Of a stretch of 64,000 bases of DNA, positions 45,491 to 54,017 are shown piece by piece. Both the position numbers and the translations under genes were made by a program. The stretch is from contig CAVYBK010000004.1 in assembly GCA_963766725.1 (NCBI GenBank), positions 186,001-250,000 of the forward strand, in the 5' to 3' direction. The notes under the pieces were generated by a model, which searched no databases, was not told the DNA's origin, and was given only the letters and a program-made list of their open reading frames with translations. The stretch's first letter is position 1, and each line of letters opens with the position of its first letter. This DNA is from DATEOR01 sp963766725 (GTDB taxonomy: Bacteria > Actinomycetota > Thermoleophilia > Gaiellales > Gaiellaceae).

Positions 45491-46951
45491 ATGAATGACC
45501 GCTCCGTCTATCCGCTCGGCAAGCGCCGCACCCTGATCGTCTTCTTCGGGCTCATGCTCGGCATGCTCCTGGCGGCGCTCGACCAGACCATCGTCTCCAC
45601 CGCCCTCCCGCGCATCACGCAGGACCTCGGCGGCTTCGAGCACTACTCGTGGGTCTTCTCGGCCTACATGCTCGGAGCGACCGTGACCGTACCGCTGTAC
45701 GGGAAGCTGTCCGACATCTACGGGCGGCGCCCGCTCTTCCTCCTCGGGATCGCGCTCTTCTCCACGGGGTCGATCATCTGCGGCCTCTCCGTCTCGATGG
45801 GGATGCTCATCGCCGGCCGCGCCATCCAGGGGCTCGGAGCAGGAGGCCTCATCCCGCTCGCCGTCGCGGCGATCGGCGACATCATCCCGCCGCGGTCGCG
45901 TGGAAAATGGCAGGGCGTCACGGGCGTGGTCTTCGCCGCGTCCTCCGTGCTCGGGCCTGCGGTCGGCGGCTGGCTGACCGACAACGCCTCCTGGCGCTGG
46001 TGCTTCTTCGTCAACCTGCCGCTCGCCGCGGTCGCGCTCGTCGTCGTCTGGTTCGGGTTCGTGCGCCGGCCGGCGCCCGAGAAGCACACGATCGACTACG
46101 TCGGCGCACTCCTGCTCACGACCGGCGCCGCCGCGGGTCTCCTTGGCGCAGTCTGGGGCGGGACCCAGTACCCGTGGAGCTCTCCGATCATCATCGGCCT
46201 CTTCCTCGCCGCCATCGTGCTCTCGACCGCCTTCGTCCTCTGGGAGCGGCGCACGGAGGAGCCCATCCTTCCGCTCGACCTCTTCGAGGAGAGGACGTTC
46301 GCGGCCGCCACCGTCGCCTCGTTCTCGGTCGGAGCGGCGATGTTCGGCGCGATCATCTACGTGCCGCTCTTCGTCCAGCGCGTGCTCGGCGAGAGCGCGT
46401 CGTCCTCGGGCGTCGTGCTCACCCCGCTCATGCTCGGGATCATCACGACGAGCATCGTCGCCGGGCAGATCGTCTCCCGGACCGGCCATTACCGCCCCGT
46501 GCTGATGGCCGGCCCGCCGCTCCTCGCCCTCGGCTTCCTCCTGCTCACGCAGATCGGCGTCGGCACCTCCGAGCTCACCATCACGCGCGACGTCGTCATC
46601 GTCGGCCTCGGCGTCGGGCTGATGATGCAGACTCTCACCGTGGCCGTGCAAAACTCCGTCGGCCGCCGCCGGATCGGCGTCGCCACGGCATCCGTTCAAT
46701 TCTTCCGCACCGTCGGCGCGATGGCCGGCGTGAGCGTCATGGGAGCGATCGTGACCGCGCGACTGGGAGGGATCGGCACGGAGCAGGTCTCCCCCGCCGA
46801 CCTTGCCGGCGCGCTCCACCCCGTCTTCGTCCTCGCCATCGGGCTCGCCGCAGTCGCGCTCGCCGCCGTGCTCTTCGTCCCGCACATCGAGCTCCGCAAG
46901 ACGATGGAGGAGACGGCGACAAGCCCCGAGCTGCTTCGGGAGGCGGCGTGA
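45491..46951 (+). CDS. DHA2-family drug exporter (EmrB/QacA-like MFS)
   Basis: 486 residues, 14 predicted helices. Signatures: LLAALDQTIVSTALPRITQDLG (motif D1), GKLSDIYGRRPLFLLGI (motif A) and VLGPAVGGWLTDNASWRWCFFVNLP (motif C). Proton-driven multidrug or lipid exporter. It is translated almost directly from its palindromic operator, and its stop overlaps the marR start (GTGA). Confidence 0.9.
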   Translation: MNDRSVYPLGKRRTLIVFFGLMLGMLLAALDQTIVSTALPRITQDLGGFEHYSWVFSAYMLGATVTVPLYGKLSDIYGRRPLFLLGIALFSTGSIICGLSVSMGMLIAGRAIQGLGAGGLIPLAVAAIGDIIPPRSRGKWQGVTGVVFAASSVLGPAVGGWLTDNASWRWCFFVNLPLAAVALVVVWFGFVRRPAPEKHTIDYVGALLLTTGAAAGLLGAVWGGTQYPWSSPIIIGLFLAAIVLSTAFVLWERRTEEPILPLDLFEERTFAAATVASFSVGAAMFGAIIYVPLFVQRVLGESASSSGVVLTPLMLGIITTSIVAGQIVSRTGHYRPVLMAGPPLLALGFLLLTQIGVGTSELTITRDVVIVGLGVGLMMQTLTVAVQNSVGRRRIGVATASVQFFRTVGAMAGVSVMGAIVTARLGGIGTEQVSPADLAGALHPVFVLAIGLAAVALAAVLFVPHIELRKTMEETATSPELLREAA

Positions 46952-47421
46952 ACCAGCGCAATCTCGAGCGCATGGCCGACGGCCTCATCCATCTGCGCAC
47001 CGAGCTTCAGCGACGCAAGGAGCCCGGCGACGTCTCGACGAACGAGCTGACGACCTCGCAGGCGCAGGCGCTTCGCCTCGTCATCTTCGACGGCCCGCAG
47101 CGAATCGGGTCGCTCGCGAAGCACCTCGGCGTCACGATGGCGACGGCGAGCCGGACCGTCGACGCGCTCGTCGCAGCCGACCTCGTCCGCCGCGAGCCCG
47201 ACCCCCACGATGCGCGCGCCGTGCGCGTCGTCCTCACCGCCCGCGGCCGGCGCGAGCACAAGGTGCGCTACGAGCGCTTCCTCCGCGCGCTCGAGCGCCT
47301 CTCCGACGATCTGTCGGAGGTCGAGCGCCGCCAGCTCGCCGATGCGCTCGAGACGCTTGGGCGCCTGTTCGCCGAGCCCGAGCCTCAGGCCCGAGCGTCG
47401 AGCGGCCGGCCGAAGTCGTAG
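46948..47421 (+). CDS. MarR-family transcriptional regulator
   Basis: 157 residues. Winged helix-turn-helix with QRIGSLAKHLGVTMATASRTVDALVAADLVRREPDPHDARAVRVVLT, the MarR D-x-R-wing. It probably binds the palindrome upstream of the exporter and is released by a ligand the exporter removes. The 3' end overlaps the convergent yhhQ-like gene by 37 bp. Confidence 0.88.
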   Translation: MNQRNLERMADGLIHLRTELQRRKEPGDVSTNELTTSQAQALRLVIFDGPQRIGSLAKHLGVTMATASRTVDALVAADLVRREPDPHDARAVRVVLTARGRREHKVRYERFLRALERLSDDLSEVERRQLADALETLGRLFAEPEPQARASSGRPKS

Positions 47422-48038
47422 ACGTCGACGCCTTCGGTTCGCTTCAGGTAGCCGACGATCCAGTACGTGATCGGGGTCGCCAGCGTCTCCCAACCGACCT
47501 TGATGAGCCAGGTCGTGACGATCGGATTGGCGAGGCCCGCACCCGTGCCGGCGAACGCGATGGTGACGAAGATCAGCGAATCGAGGCCCTCGCCCACGAT
47601 CGTGGAGCCGATCGTCCGGGTCCAGAGCCAACGCCCGCGCGTCGCGCCCTTCATGTAGGCGAGGACGTACGCGTTCGCGAGCTCGCCGACGATGTAGGCC
47701 GCGAGCGACGCGAGGAAGAGGCGCCACGTCGTCCCGAGCACCGCCTCGAACTGCACCTGGAACTCGGGGTCGAGCGCGGGCAGGTGGATCGCCGCCTGGA
47801 TCGCGCCGAGGGCGAGGAGGTTGCAGGCGAAGCCGAGCCAGATGACCCGCCGCGCAGAGCGAATCCCGTACACCTCGGTGAGCACGTCCCCGAGGAGATA
47901 GGAAAGCGGGAAGATGACGAGCCCCGCGGGGAAGATGCGGCCCGACATCTCCACGAGCTTGACCGCGATGATGTTGGAGACGACCAGCGCCGTGACGAAG
48001 AAACCGGCCACTACGACGAAGCGCCAGGAGTACCTCAT
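47385..48038 (-). CDS. yhhQ: YhhQ-family queuosine-precursor transporter
   Basis: 217 residues, six hydrophobic helices. Family motifs: NIIAVKLVEM, FPLSYLLGDVLTEVYG near residue 43 and RTIGSTIVGEGLDSLIFVTIAF near 140. YhhQ/DUF165 proteins take up queuine-pathway precursors. The start overlaps the aminotransferase stop by 4 nt, the last position of an operon with proline dehydrogenase. Confidence 0.85.
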   Translation of the reverse strand: MRYSWRFVVVAGFFVTALVVSNIIAVKLVEMSGRIFPAGLVIFPLSYLLGDVLTEVYGIRSARRVIWLGFACNLLALGAIQAAIHLPALDPEFQVQFEAVLGTTWRLFLASLAAYIVGELANAYVLAYMKGATRGRWLWTRTIGSTIVGEGLDSLIFVTIAFAGTGAGLANPIVTTWLIKVGWETLATPITYWIVGYLKRTEGVDVYDFGRPLDARA

Positions 48039-49060
48039 CCGATTCGCTCCATCGCCTCGTCGATCTCCTCGTCCGTGATCGTCAGCGGCGGAGTCGCGCT
48101 CATGTAGCGGCCGTCCTCGCCCGCGGGGATGACGATCACCCCGCGATCCCAGGCGGCGAAGGCGTCGCCTTCCTTCGCGCGCAGGAGCCCGGCCCCGTGC
48201 CAGCCCGCAGCCTCGAAGCGCTCACCGGCCGCCGAGACTCGGTCCAGCAGCCCAGGGACGCGGTCCAGCACGACGAGCGCCGCCGCCGCGGCGAGCGGGT
48301 TCCCCATGTGGGTGTGCGTGTAGACATCCTCCGGACCCAGATCCCAGGCCCCCCGGTGCTCGGCGCTCATGAGGCAGGCCGAGATCGGAAGTCCTCCGCC
48401 GAGCGCCTTCCCGCAGGTGACGAGGTCGGCGAGGTCGCCGCTCCGCCAGAGGGCGCCCGTTCTTCCGAGCCCCGTGTAGATCTCGTCCGCGATGAGAAGC
48501 GCGCCGGCCTCGTCGCAGCGCGCGCGCAGTCGCTCCAGGAAGCCGTCCGGCGGAACCTGCGCTCCCGCGCGCCCCTGTACGGGCTCGACTATGACGCACG
48601 CGGCGTCGGCGGGGAGCGTGCCGGGATCCTCTCCGTATGCGCGGCGGTGCACCGGCCCGGGCAGCCAGGGCGCGAACGGGCTCCGGAACTGCTCGAACCC
48701 CGTGGCCGCAAGCGCGAGCAGACCGGTCCCGTGGTAGGCGCCCGTGAAAGCGACGATTCCCGGTCGGCCGGTCACCAGCAGCGCCGTCCGAAGGGCGATC
48801 TCGACCGCGTCCTCCCCGGTGACGCCGAGCATGACCTCGCGCCCCCCGCCGCCGAGACGCTCGCGCAGCTCGGCCGTCACGTCCGCCTCGGCAAGGTCTC
48901 CGAGCGCGTGCACGCAGCGATCCGCCTGTGCCCGAACCGCGGCCTCGATCTCGGGGCTCCGATGGCCGAGTGCGGCGACGCCGAAGCCTCCGGAGAGGTC
49001 GATGTAGCTGCGTCCGTCGGAGTCGACGACGCGGCAGCCCTGTGCCTCCGCCCAGATCAC
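48035..49060 (-). CDS. Compact class III aminotransferase
   Basis: 341 residues, 60-100 fewer than usual; the N-terminal arm and parts of the small domain are missing. The PLP core is intact: GVTGEDAVEIALRTA, FTGAYHGTG, VIVEPVQGRAG, LIADEIYTGLGRTG and the PLP Lys in TCGKALGGGLPIS. The coupling to proline dehydrogenase (GTGA overlap) hints at ornithine, glutamate-semialdehyde or aminobutyrate chemistry, but substrate specificity is not visible. Confidence 0.82.
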   Translation of the reverse strand: MIWAEAQGCRVVDSDGRSYIDLSGGFGVAALGHRSPEIEAAVRAQADRCVHALGDLAEADVTAELRERLGGGGREVMLGVTGEDAVEIALRTALLVTGRPGIVAFTGAYHGTGLLALAATGFEQFRSPFAPWLPGPVHRRAYGEDPGTLPADAACVIVEPVQGRAGAQVPPDGFLERLRARCDEAGALLIADEIYTGLGRTGALWRSGDLADLVTCGKALGGGLPISACLMSAEHRGAWDLGPEDVYTHTHMGNPLAAAAALVVLDRVPGLLDRVSAAGERFEAAGWHGAGLLRAKEGDAFAAWDRGVIVIPAGEDGRYMSATPPLTITDEEIDEAMERIG

Positions 49061-49965
49061 GGGCGCAGCCTCTTCAGCGTGTCGATCGCGACGTAGCCGG
49101 CGATCTTCGGGTTCTCCTGCAGCCGCCTGATCGAGTACTCGTACCAGCGCCGACCGAACGGGACGTAGATGCGCAGTCGATGCCCCTCGCGGACGAGCTC
49201 GTCGCCGAGCTCGGCCCGAACGCCTAGGAGCATCTGGAACTCGTAGTCGTCTCTTCCGAGGCCGCGGCGCTCGACGAGCGCGAGCGCCTCGCCGATCAGC
49301 CAGTCGTCGTGCGTTGCGATCGCGACATAGGAGCCGATGTCGAAGAGCGCCTCGAGCGCGTCCAGGAAGTTGAGCCGGATGATCTCGTCCTCTTGGTAGG
49401 CGATCTCGGGCGGCTCGACGTAGATGCCCTTGCAGACGCGTACGTTCGGACGGAGGTCGCCGAGCCCGCCGATGTCGGACAGGGTGCGCTTCAAGGCCGC
49501 CTGGAGCACGACGCCGAGGTTGTCATGCCCTTCTTCCCGGATCTGGCGGTAGAGAGCAAGGGTCTCGGATGTGGTCGAGGAGTCCTCCATGTCGATGCGG
49601 ACGAAGTTGTCGAAGCGCGCCGCCTCCTCGACGACCGCAGTGAGGTCCGCGCGGCAGAGACCCCGGTCGAGCTTGAGCCCGAGGGCCGTCAGCTTGACAC
49701 TGACGTTCGAGCGGAGACCGTCCTCCTCGATCGTGTCGAGCGCGCGCCGGTAGGCGTCGCGCAGGCCGATCGCCTCCTCGCGGAGCGTCACCTCCTCGCC
49801 GAGGACGTCGAGCGTTGCCTCCTTACCGTGGGCGTTCAGCTCGCGGACGACGTCGCATGCCTCGGCAAGCGTCGTCCCGGCGATGTAGCGGCTCGAGAGG
49901 CGCTTCACGACTTGCCGCGGCACCGCGGGAAGCGCTCGGACGATCGCGCGGTCGATGATGGTCAC
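49057..49965 (-). CDS. Proline dehydrogenase (monofunctional)
   Basis: 302 residues. FAD enzyme oxidising proline to pyrroline-5-carboxylate. A TIM barrel with NVSVKLTALGLKLDR near residue 87, FVRIDMEDSS near 120, VRVCKGIYVEP near 175 and the C-terminal RLRIYVPFGRRWYEYSIRRLQENP. ATTCTA (TAGAAT on minus, 49975-49980) is 9 bp before the GTG. It heads the operon; no P5C dehydrogenase gene is in the window. Confidence 0.93.
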   Translation of the reverse strand: MTIIDRAIVRALPAVPRQVVKRLSSRYIAGTTLAEACDVVRELNAHGKEATLDVLGEEVTLREEAIGLRDAYRRALDTIEEDGLRSNVSVKLTALGLKLDRGLCRADLTAVVEEAARFDNFVRIDMEDSSTTSETLALYRQIREEGHDNLGVVLQAALKRTLSDIGGLGDLRPNVRVCKGIYVEPPEIAYQEDEIIRLNFLDALEALFDIGSYVAIATHDDWLIGEALALVERRGLGRDDYEFQMLLGVRAELGDELVREGHRLRIYVPFGRRWYEYSIRRLQENPKIAGYVAIDTLKRLRP

Positions 49966-50000
49966 GGGGCGGCGATTCTAGTTCGGCACATTCCGCGCGC

Positions 50001-50058
50001 CACGCGTGTGTCGGCAGGCGTTACGCTCGAAAGCGGGTGGAGGCATGGGGTGGCCCCG
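50001..50058 (+). repeat. Three-copy conserved element, copy C
   Basis: CACGCG (50001-50006), TACGCT (50022-50027), 7-bp spacer CGAAAGC, GGGTGGAGG (50035-50043), 6 nt, GTG GCC CCG (50050-50058). It ends next to the LysE stop (50059-50061) and points antisense into lysE. From the TACGCT box onward only one base separates it from copy B (CATGGG against CACGGG). Upstream similarity (GCGCGCCACGCG) extends about 30 bp further. Confidence 0.7.
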
Positions 50059-50703
50059 TCACTGGTTGCTCTTCGCACCCGAAAATGCGGTCAAGAGCCC
50101 GAGCCCGACCAGAACGCCGCCCGTCGCATACCGCTCCGTCCGAACGAACCCGGACCGGCCGCGCAGCCACCCCGCCGCCGAGCCCGCCGCGAGCGCGTAC
50201 AACCCGTCGCTCAGCGTCGCGAGCAGGATGAAGATCAGGCCGAGCGTCGCGATCTGTACGGCCACCGACCCCGCGTCGACGTCTACGAACTGCGGCAGGA
50301 ACGAGAAGAAAAAGAGCGCGGTCTTCGGGTTGAGGACGTTGATGACAACGCCCTGCGCGAACAGCCGCCGGAGACTCTTCTCGGGCCGCGTGCCCGGAAC
50401 GTCCTGCGCCTCGTCCTTCCCGAGGATCCGGCGCAGGCCGAGAAAGACGAGGTACGCCGCGCCCGCATACTTGACGACGTTGAACGCCACGGCAGAGCGG
50501 ACGAGCAGCGCGGAGAGACCCGCCGCCGCCGCGGCCACGTGCACCAGTCCGCCGACCTGGATCCCGAGCATCGAGACGATGCCCGCGAGCCGCCCGCGGC
50601 CGATGCTCTGCGAGACGATGTAGAGGACGGCCGGCCCCGGGATGACGAGGAGCACGAGCGCGGCGACGACGAAGACCGCCAGCGCCCCAGGGTCGGGAAG
50701 CAT
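50059..50703 (-). CDS. LysE/RhtB-family exporter
   Basis: 214 residues, about six helices. The LysE signature is VIPGPAVLYIVSQSIGRGRLAG near residue 20; later VVINVLNPKTALFFFSFLPQFV. Exports amino acids or their analogues. The ATG overlaps the previous stop (TAATG). Copy C of the three-copy element abuts its stop codon. Confidence 0.9.
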   Translation of the reverse strand: MLPDPGALAVFVVAALVLLVIPGPAVLYIVSQSIGRGRLAGIVSMLGIQVGGLVHVAAAAAGLSALLVRSAVAFNVVKYAGAAYLVFLGLRRILGKDEAQDVPGTRPEKSLRRLFAQGVVINVLNPKTALFFFSFLPQFVDVDAGSVAVQIATLGLIFILLATLSDGLYALAAGSAAGWLRGRSGFVRTERYATGGVLVGLGLLTAFSGAKSNQ

Positions 50704-50993
50704 TAGCCGGTCTCGCGCATGAAGCCTTGCCGCGCCGCCGAGACAAGAGCAACCGCCTCGGGGAAGAGGACGCGCATCGCGTCGCGCAGGGCGATGGCCT
50801 GCTCGTCCGGCGAGCCGGCCACCTGGAAGCGTTTGAGCGCGGCGCCGGTCAGTTCGACCGCGGTGTTCAGGGTCAGCGTCGCGAACTGCTCGCGCTGCGT
50901 CTCTTGCATGGCCTCGGTCTGGCGCTCCGCGAATTCGCGCAGTCCGCGCATCAGATCGTCCGGGTCGCCCCCGAACGGGAATCCGCCCTCCAT
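50703..50993 (-). CDS. Small hypothetical protein
   Basis: 96 residues. A Gly/Phe-rich start (MEGGFPFGGDPDDL) followed by long amphipathic helices (LREFAERQTEAMQETQREQF). No family recognised. ATG 50993 is chosen over 51014 because GGAG lies 4-5 nt upstream. Cotranscribed with lysE (1-nt overlap). Confidence 0.7.
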   Translation of the reverse strand: MEGGFPFGGDPDDLMRGLREFAERQTEAMQETQREQFATLTLNTAVELTGAALKRFQVAGSPDEQAIALRDAMRVLFPEAVALVSAARQGFMRETG

Positions 50994-51031
50994 TGGGCTC
51001 CTTTCGTCGATCACCCGTAATGTACGTCGCG

Positions 51032-51565
51032 ATGTCCGAGAGCCGCTTCATCCAGACTCTGAACGAGCAGATCGCCTACGAGCTCGCCGCCTCGAATCAG
51101 TACGTGGCGATCGCCGTCTACTTCGATTCCGAGACCTTGCAGCAGCTCGCGGCGCACTTCTACCGCCAGGCGCTCGAGGAGCGAAACCACGCGATGATGC
51201 TCGTCCAGTACCTCCTCGACTCGGGGGAGCAGGTCAGGATCCCGGCGGTCGCCGAACCGAAAAACGAGTTCTCGGACGCGGTCGCCCCGGTCGCGCTCGC
51301 CCTCGAGCAGGAGCGCACCGTCACCGAGCAGATCGTCCGGCTCGCCGCGCTCGCACGTGAGGAGAACGACCTCGTCGGCGCGCAGTTCTTGGATTGGTTC
51401 CTGAAGGAGCAGCGCGAGGAGGTCGCGAGCATGTCCGCTCTCCTCGCCGTCGTCGAGCGCGCCGCCGACAACCTGCTGCTCGCCGAGGACCACCTCTCGC
51501 GCCATCAGATCGGCGACGCCGGGGTGGATCCGACCGCCCCGCCAGCGGCAGGCGGAGCTCTCTAA
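51032..51565 (+). CDS. Ferritin
   Basis: 177 residues. Four-helix-bundle non-heme ferritin of the BfrB/FtnA type: LNEQIAYELAASNQYVAIAVYF, YRQALEERNHAMMLVQYLL (ferroxidase Glu-x2-His), LEQERTVTEQI and FLDWFLKEQREEVASM. Stores iron as a 24-mer. ATG 51032 is chosen because TAATGT (51018-51023) lies 8 bp upstream. A second iron-handling protein, EncFtn, is at 16251-16565. Confidence 0.93.
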   Translation: MSESRFIQTLNEQIAYELAASNQYVAIAVYFDSETLQQLAAHFYRQALEERNHAMMLVQYLLDSGEQVRIPAVAEPKNEFSDAVAPVALALEQERTVTEQIVRLAALAREENDLVGAQFLDWFLKEQREEVASMSALLAVVERAADNLLLAEDHLSRHQIGDAGVDPTAPPAAGGAL

Positions 51566-51571
51566 CCGAAC

Positions 51572-52003
51572 GTGGCCGTCACCCAGGCGACCACCGTCTC
51601 GGACGAGCTCGTCGCTGCCTTCGCAAGGCTCGTCCCGCAGCTTTCGACGTCAGCGCAGCTGCCGACACGCGCTGAGCTCGAGGAGATCGTCTCCTCACCC
51701 GCCGCGACGATCCTCCTGGCCCGCGACCCCGACGGGCAGATCATCGGCTCGCTGACGCTCGTCGTCTTCCGTACGCCGACCGGCGTGCGCGCCTGGATCG
51801 AAGATGTCGTCGTGGACGAGGCGGCGCGGGGCCAGGGTGCCGGCGAGGAGCTCGTCGGCGAGGCGATTCGCCTCGCGTCCGAGTCGGGGGCTCGCACCGT
51901 CGACCTCACGTCCCGCCCCTCGCGGGAGGCGGCCAATGCGCTCTACGAGAAGGTCGGCTTCCGCGCCCGCGAGACGAACGTGTACCGCTACGACCTCGGC
52001 TAG
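51572..52003 (+). CDS. GNAT-family N-acetyltransferase
   Basis: 143 residues, one GNAT domain. Acetyl-CoA loop in VVDEAARGQGAGEELVGEA (R/Q-x2-G-x-G/A); the C-terminal NALYEKVGFRARETNVYRYDL is typical. Substrate unknown. It starts 6 bp after the ferritin stop. It ends in CTAG shared with the convergent gene. Confidence 0.85.
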   Translation: MAVTQATTVSDELVAAFARLVPQLSTSAQLPTRAELEEIVSSPAATILLARDPDGQIIGSLTLVVFRTPTGVRAWIEDVVVDEAARGQGAGEELVGEAIRLASESGARTVDLTSRPSREAANALYEKVGFRARETNVYRYDLG

Positions 52004-52552
52004 CCGAGCGGGCCCTTGTAGGAGCGGATGACCTCCGCGGCGAGCTCGTCCGCCGCAGGCATGCCGCTCTTCATCGCCTCGGCGAAAGGCGAGCCGCCAA
52101 CCTCTCCCAGCGTCTGCTCCAGCCTCGCCGCCGCGAGCCCGATGGCGTCGAGATAGCCGACGCTCGCGAGCCGGGGGGCCGGGCTGAATCGTCTCCTGGA
52201 GCTCGGCCGCCGCGACCTCGGCCTCCTCGATGCCCTCGGGAGCGTCGGTCAGGCGCAGCTCGACAAGGCGGGCGCGGAGCTCGCCGAGCTCGCCGCCGCC
52301 GGCGCTCTCCTCCGCGAGCTCGCACATGGCCGCGATCGAGACCGCCTCTCGAACGAGGGCGCGGTCGGCGACGGGCCGGTACTGGGAGTCGAGCGCAAGC
52401 CAGGTCTGCTCTTCGCCGCTCCGGTACGCGCAGAGGTAGACCCGCGCACCGGCCCCGGGCTCCGCCGGGACGACGCCCTCGAGCTCCTCCCCGTTCGCCG
52501 CGTGAGCCGTTGCAGCCTCCGCCGCGGCGGCAATCTCCTCCTCGAGCCCCAC
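52000..52552 (-). CDS. Hypothetical protein, frameshifted
   Basis: About 183 residues after repair. Acidic, Ala/Glu-rich, with GARVYLCAYRSGEEQTWLAL in the middle and ASVGYLDAIGLAAARLEQTLGEV later; no family recognised. The frame breaks in a G run (52173-52178); one fewer G gives PGPRLASVGYLDAIG. TATTGT (52560-52565, minus) is 7 bp before GTG 52552. Its TAG and that of the convergent GNAT gene share CTAG. Confidence 0.65.
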
Positions 52553-52570
52553 AGCGGCAACAATAGCCCC

Positions 52571-53293
52571 GTGACCGAGAGCATCAGCGAGCGCAACCAG
52601 GCGGCCCAAGCGCTCTTCGCGCCTCTCGGCGAGACCTACGACCGCTACGCGCGGCTGCTCTCTTTCGGCCAGGACCCGCGCTGGCGCGCATTCCTCGTCG
52701 ACCGGATCGAGACCGGCCCCGAGGCGACCGTCCTCGACGTTGCGTGCGGCACCGCGGCGGTGTCGATCGAGCTCGTCCGCCGCTACGGCTGCCGCGTCGT
52801 CGGGGTCGACCAGAGCGCCGAGATGCTGGCCGCGGGCCGAGCGCGCGTCGACGCTGCGGGTCTCGGCGAGCGAATCCGGCTCGAGGAAGCGAGGGCGGAG
52901 CACCTGCCCTTCGAGGACGCGTCCTTCGACGCGTTGACTTTCACGTATCTCCTCCGCTACGTCGACGACCCCGCCGCGACGATGAAGGAGCTCGCCCGGG
53001 TGGTGCGACCCGGCGGCCGAATCGCGATGCTCGACTTCTTCGTTCCGGCTGGCGTCGCCCGACCTGCCTGGGAGCTGTACGTCCGAATCGGCCTGCCCGT
53101 GCTCGGCCGCGCGGTCTCGCCCGGTTGGGGCGAAGTCGGCAGCTTCCTCGGGCCGAGCATTCGCGGCTTCTGGAACGACCATCCCGTGGAGGAGATCGTC
53201 GGCGCCTGGAGGGAAGCCGGCATCGACGGCGTCGAGGGCCGGCGCCTCAGCCTGGGCGGCGGGCTCGTGCTTTGGGGCACCCGTGGCGCTTGA
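52571..53293 (+). CDS. Class I SAM methyltransferase (UbiE-like)
   Basis: 240 residues. SAM-binding motif I VLDVACGTAAVSIELV near residue 57, motif II DASFDALTFTYLLRYVDDP and motif III RVVRPGGRIAMLDF, the pattern of UbiE/MenG-type C-methyltransferases. Coupled (11-bp overlap) to a polytopic membrane protein, so a lipid or quinone substrate is plausible. Confidence 0.82.
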   Translation: MTESISERNQAAQALFAPLGETYDRYARLLSFGQDPRWRAFLVDRIETGPEATVLDVACGTAAVSIELVRRYGCRVVGVDQSAEMLAAGRARVDAAGLGERIRLEEARAEHLPFEDASFDALTFTYLLRYVDDPAATMKELARVVRPGGRIAMLDFFVPAGVARPAWELYVRIGLPVLGRAVSPGWGEVGSFLGPSIRGFWNDHPVEEIVGAWREAGIDGVEGRRLSLGGGLVLWGTRGA

Positions 53294-54017
53294 GACCTCG
53301 CGGCCGGCCTTCTATGCCCTGCGCTCGGGCGGCTGGCGCGACTACGTCACCCTCCTCCATCCGCCGTATACGGCCTGGCACCTGAGCTATGTGGCGATCG
53401 GTGCCGCGCTCAGCGCCCAGTTCTCGTGGTCCAGGCTGCTCCCGACCCTGGCCGCGTTCTTCCTCGCCGTCGGGATCGGCGCGCACGCGCTCGACGAGCT
53501 CAACGGACGGCCGCTTCGCACGGAGATACCGCGCGGCGTGCTGATCTTTCTCGCGGTCGCCTCGATCGGCGGTGCGGTGGCGATCGGGATCGTCGGGGCG
53601 ATCGCCTTCGATCCGTGGATCGCCGCCTTCGTGGCAGCGGGGGCCTTCCTCGTCGTCGCCTACAACCTCGAGTCCTTCGGAGGACGCTTCCACGACGACG
53701 CGTGGTTCGCGCTCGCCTGGGGGTCGTTCCCCCTGCTCACCGCCTACTTCGCCACCGCGGAATCGATCGAGGCAGCCGCCATCGCCGGGGCGGTCTTCGC
53801 CTTCGCGCTCAGCCTTGCGCAGCGCATCCTCTCGACGCAGGTTCGGGACATGCGGCGCCGCGTCAGGCGCGTCCAGGGGACGATCGAGCGCGCGGACGAT
53901 ACGACGGAGACGCTCACCCCGGAGCTGATCATGGGCCCGGCCGAGCGAGCGCTTCGCATTCTCTCGGTTGCAGTCGTCGCACTCGCATGCGCTTCGGTGA
54001 TGATGCGAGTGTGGTGA
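53283..54017 (+). CDS. Polytopic membrane protein, UbiA-like
   Basis: 244 residues, six to seven hydrophobic helices. HALDELNGRPLRTEI near residue 67 looks like a degenerate first Asp-rich motif of UbiA prenyltransferases, but no second clear D-x3-D motif is seen. It starts inside the methyltransferase gene and ends with TGA inside the start of the next gene (GTGA). Function unknown; a lipid-modifying role is inference. Confidence 0.6.
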   Translation: MALETSRPAFYALRSGGWRDYVTLLHPPYTAWHLSYVAIGAALSAQFSWSRLLPTLAAFFLAVGIGAHALDELNGRPLRTEIPRGVLIFLAVASIGGAVAIGIVGAIAFDPWIAAFVAAGAFLVVAYNLESFGGRFHDDAWFALAWGSFPLLTAYFATAESIEAAAIAGAVFAFALSLAQRILSTQVRDMRRRVRRVQGTIERADDTTETLTPELIMGPAERALRILSVAVVALACASVMMRVW

